Source: UBA1141 sp963665155 (GTDB taxonomy: Bacteria; Chloroflexota; Dehalococcoidia; Lucifugimonadales; UBA3495). From it: 64,000 nt of DNA. Positions within the stretch are counted from its first letter, which is position 1. Each line of letters begins with the position of its first letter. The notes under the pieces were generated by a model. It had not been told where the DNA came from, did no database searches, and saw only the letters and a list, made by a program, of their open reading frames with translations. Where the stretch lies: assembly GCA_963665155.2 (NCBI GenBank), contig OY761986.2:1426001-1490000 (forward strand). Direction: 5' to 3'. Positions 62,406 through 64,000 of this stretch are shown piece after piece. The position numbers were made by a program, and so were the translations under genes.

Positions 62406-63601
62406 ACCTCGACCTGGGCGATGCCCCGGGGCGGGCGAACGCGGGCGACAAGATGATGACGCTGGTGGCCTCCGCGCTGGCTGGGGGCGACTGCATTGAC
62501 GACGCCGATGTGTTGCGCACCGGGGGGACGGCCTGCACCCTGGGAGGCACGGTCAAGGCGCCATCCACCCTGGGTACCTTCCTGCGCAGCTTCCGGTGGG
62601 GCCACGTCCGTCAACTCGACCGGGTGAGCCGCGAGTTGCTGGCCCGGGCCTGGCAGGCCGGGGCAGGACCCGGCGACGGGCCCCTGACCATTGACCTGGA
62701 CTCCACCATCTGCGAGACCTACGGACTGGCCAAGGAGGGCGCACGCCACCACGGCTATACCGGCAAGCGGGGCTATCACCCCCTGTTGGCCATCGCCGCC
62801 GGCACCGGCGACGTGCTGATGTCCCGGCTGCGCGAGGGCCGCGCCAACACCGCTCGGGGCGCCGCCCACTTCCTGCGTGAAACGGTGAGCCGGGTTCGCC
62901 GTGCCGGGGCCAGCGGGCAACTTACGGCGCGGGCCGACAGCGGCTTCTACGCCCACGCTCTCGTCGCCGCCTGTCGTGAGATGGATGTCCGCTTCTCCAT
63001 CACCATCCGCCAGCACAAAAGCCTGCGGAACCTGATCGAGGCGATTCCCGATGCAGACTGGACGCCGGTCCCCTACTGGATGGACGGCGCCGCCGATGTG
63101 GCGCAGACCACCTACACCCCCTTCCGGACTGAGCCCGGCGCCGCACCGGTGCGGCTCATCGTCCGGCGGGTGAAGCCCACGCCCGGTTCCCAACTGGCCC
63201 TCTTCGCCACCTACAGCTATCACGGCTTCATCACCGACCGGGACGGAGAGACCCTGGAACTGGAGGCCGACCACCGCCGCCACGCCGAGATCGAGAACGC
63301 CATTCGAGACCTCAAGTACGGCGTCGGTCTGAACCACATGCCGTCCGGCCGCTTCGCCGCCAACGGCGCTTGGCTGGCGGTACAGGTGATGGCCCACAAC
63401 CTGGCCCGCTGGACGGCGCGGATCGGTCTGGGCGAGCAGATCGCGACCACCAAGACCCTTCGGCGACGGTTCTTCTCCCTGGCCGGACGGCTCACCCGCT
63501 CGGCACGCCGCCTCACCCTGCATCTGCCACAGCGCTGGCCTTGGGAAACCCAGTTCAGTCGCGCCCTGGCACGGCTGCGAGCGATTCCACTCCCAGCCTG
63601 A
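62405..63601 (+). pseudogene. IS1380-family transposase, 5'-truncated
   Basis: The plus-strand frame from about 62405 (LDLGDAPGRANAGDKMM; first internal ATG 62453) shows an IS1380 DDE core: MTLVASALAGGDCIDDADVL, TIDLDSTICETYGLAKEG (first Asp), LTARADSGFYAHAL (second Asp), AEIENAIRDLKYGVGLNHM (Glu) and AVQVMAHNLARWTARIG. The normal N-terminal about 40-50 residues and the left end of the element are gone, replaced by the fragment on the other strand. High GC relative to the surroundings indicates foreign origin. The right end of the element was not identified; 63602-63823 probably includes it. Confidence 0.8.
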
Positions 63602-63823
63602 CGGCGCCCGTCCGCAACTGACCCGCCATCCGCCCAACCGAACGTCCCCGCAAACTCGCGCCAGTCCGGTCCGCGAGAGTTCCCTGCTGCGTATTCTCTC
63701 GCCATCCCGCGCATCGCAGCTCCCGCAGAGTGCCATAGGGGCCCTATGCGGCGGCTGAAGACCGTCCGCCGACCTCCAATCTACCCCAATGGAGCCCAGC
63801 CATCTCCCCTGTAGCTCCCTCAC

Positions 63824-63973
63824 TCACTCTGCCGCTATCCTCACGCCGTCCATCGGTGTCCTTCGGTGGATTCGGGCTAAAACAAGCCGGAATATGTCGT
63901 CCGGATAACGGCCGTTAAATAGCAAGCCTACGGCACCTGTGATAGCTAAAATGCTTGTCAGCCCGACAGACAT
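63824..63973 (-). CDS. Small single-helix membrane protein
   Basis: 49 residues from ATG 63973: MSVGLTSILAITGAVGLLF is a transmembrane helix, followed by a basic tail (NGRYPDDIFRLVLARIHRR). AGGAGG lies ten bases upstream. The frame is also open to the window edge, so it could be the C-terminus of a larger protein. No family recognised. Confidence 0.45.
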   Translation of the reverse strand: MSVGLTSILAITGAVGLLFNGRYPDDIFRLVLARIHRRTPMDGVRIAAE

Positions 63974-64000
63974 AAACCCTGACCCTCCTGGAAGAAAGCC

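Noticed and set aside
62400..63823. Long minus-strand open frame of 583 codons
   Set aside because: Only its last 110 codons are protein-like; the rest is antisense to the IS1380 transposase.

Overview
The window looks like one contig of an uncultivated bacterium, most likely a Chloroflexota lineage (Dehalococcoidia/SAR202-like). This is inference from a lipoprotein with a (VEVEKI)n stalk, the style of the cobalamin cluster, a DsbA/FrnE-type thiol protein and a eukaryote-type glutamine synthetase II; no rRNA is present to settle it. Base composition is moderate and most spacers are short. Positions 1-36 kb are mainly intact housekeeping and metabolic genes. From about 42 kb to the end the window is a worn mosaic of insertion sequences, truncated genes and pseudogenes.

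Layout. 1-6 kb: DUF58 protein and MoxR ATPase separated by a 151-bp MITE-like element, a sugar nucleotidyltransferase, two divergent toxin-antitoxin pairs sharing an operator-rich spacer, tRNA-Gln, a nitrilase-family amidohydrolase. 5.5-9.2 kb: ruvX and an unusually long alaS. 10.3-19.5 kb: hemA followed by an anaerobic-type corrin ring operon (cbiC, X, D, T, L, F, G, H). 19.8-24 kb, minus strand: tyrA-aroA-gmk-lipA. 24-30 kb: an NMT1/THI5-like binding protein, an alpha/beta hydrolase, otsA-otsB for trehalose, a HAD hydrolase. 30.3-31.7 kb: a hybrid histidine kinase broken by small tandem duplications. 32.1-36.6 kb: a DsbA-family protein with an in-frame TGA, then a heterodimeric ABC exporter. 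37-39 kb: a decayed IS1182-type element. 39.3-42 kb: an ArsM-like methyltransferase with an in-frame TGA, and argS. 42-64 kb: truncated lipoprotein, two identical 1.86-kb IS copies (one splitting an imuC/dnaE2-like polymerase), phosphotriesterase-like protein, Mo-oxidoreductase, broken sensor kinases, sppA, a frameshifted SDR, cyclase remnants, glnA type II, and a truncated IS1380 transposase.

The most notable finding is two probable selenoproteins. In the DsbA-family gene (32107-32751) TGA replaces the first Cys of the CPWC redox motif. In the ArsM-like gene (39280-40029) TGA replaces the conserved Cys of the C-(V/I)-A-G-A motif. Each TGA is followed at 18-19 nt by a hairpin whose apical loop carries a G in its first two positions, as expected of a bacterial SECIS. 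The selenocysteine machinery (selA, selB, selC, selD) is not in the window.

A second window-wide feature is the abundance of short approximate tandem duplications (11-18 bp, 2-5 copies) in spacers. The same kind of event has broken at least one gene (37-bp and 14-bp duplications in the histidine kinase). Two coding regions (alaS, cbiG) also carry dispersed-repeat-like palindromic inserts that stay in frame.
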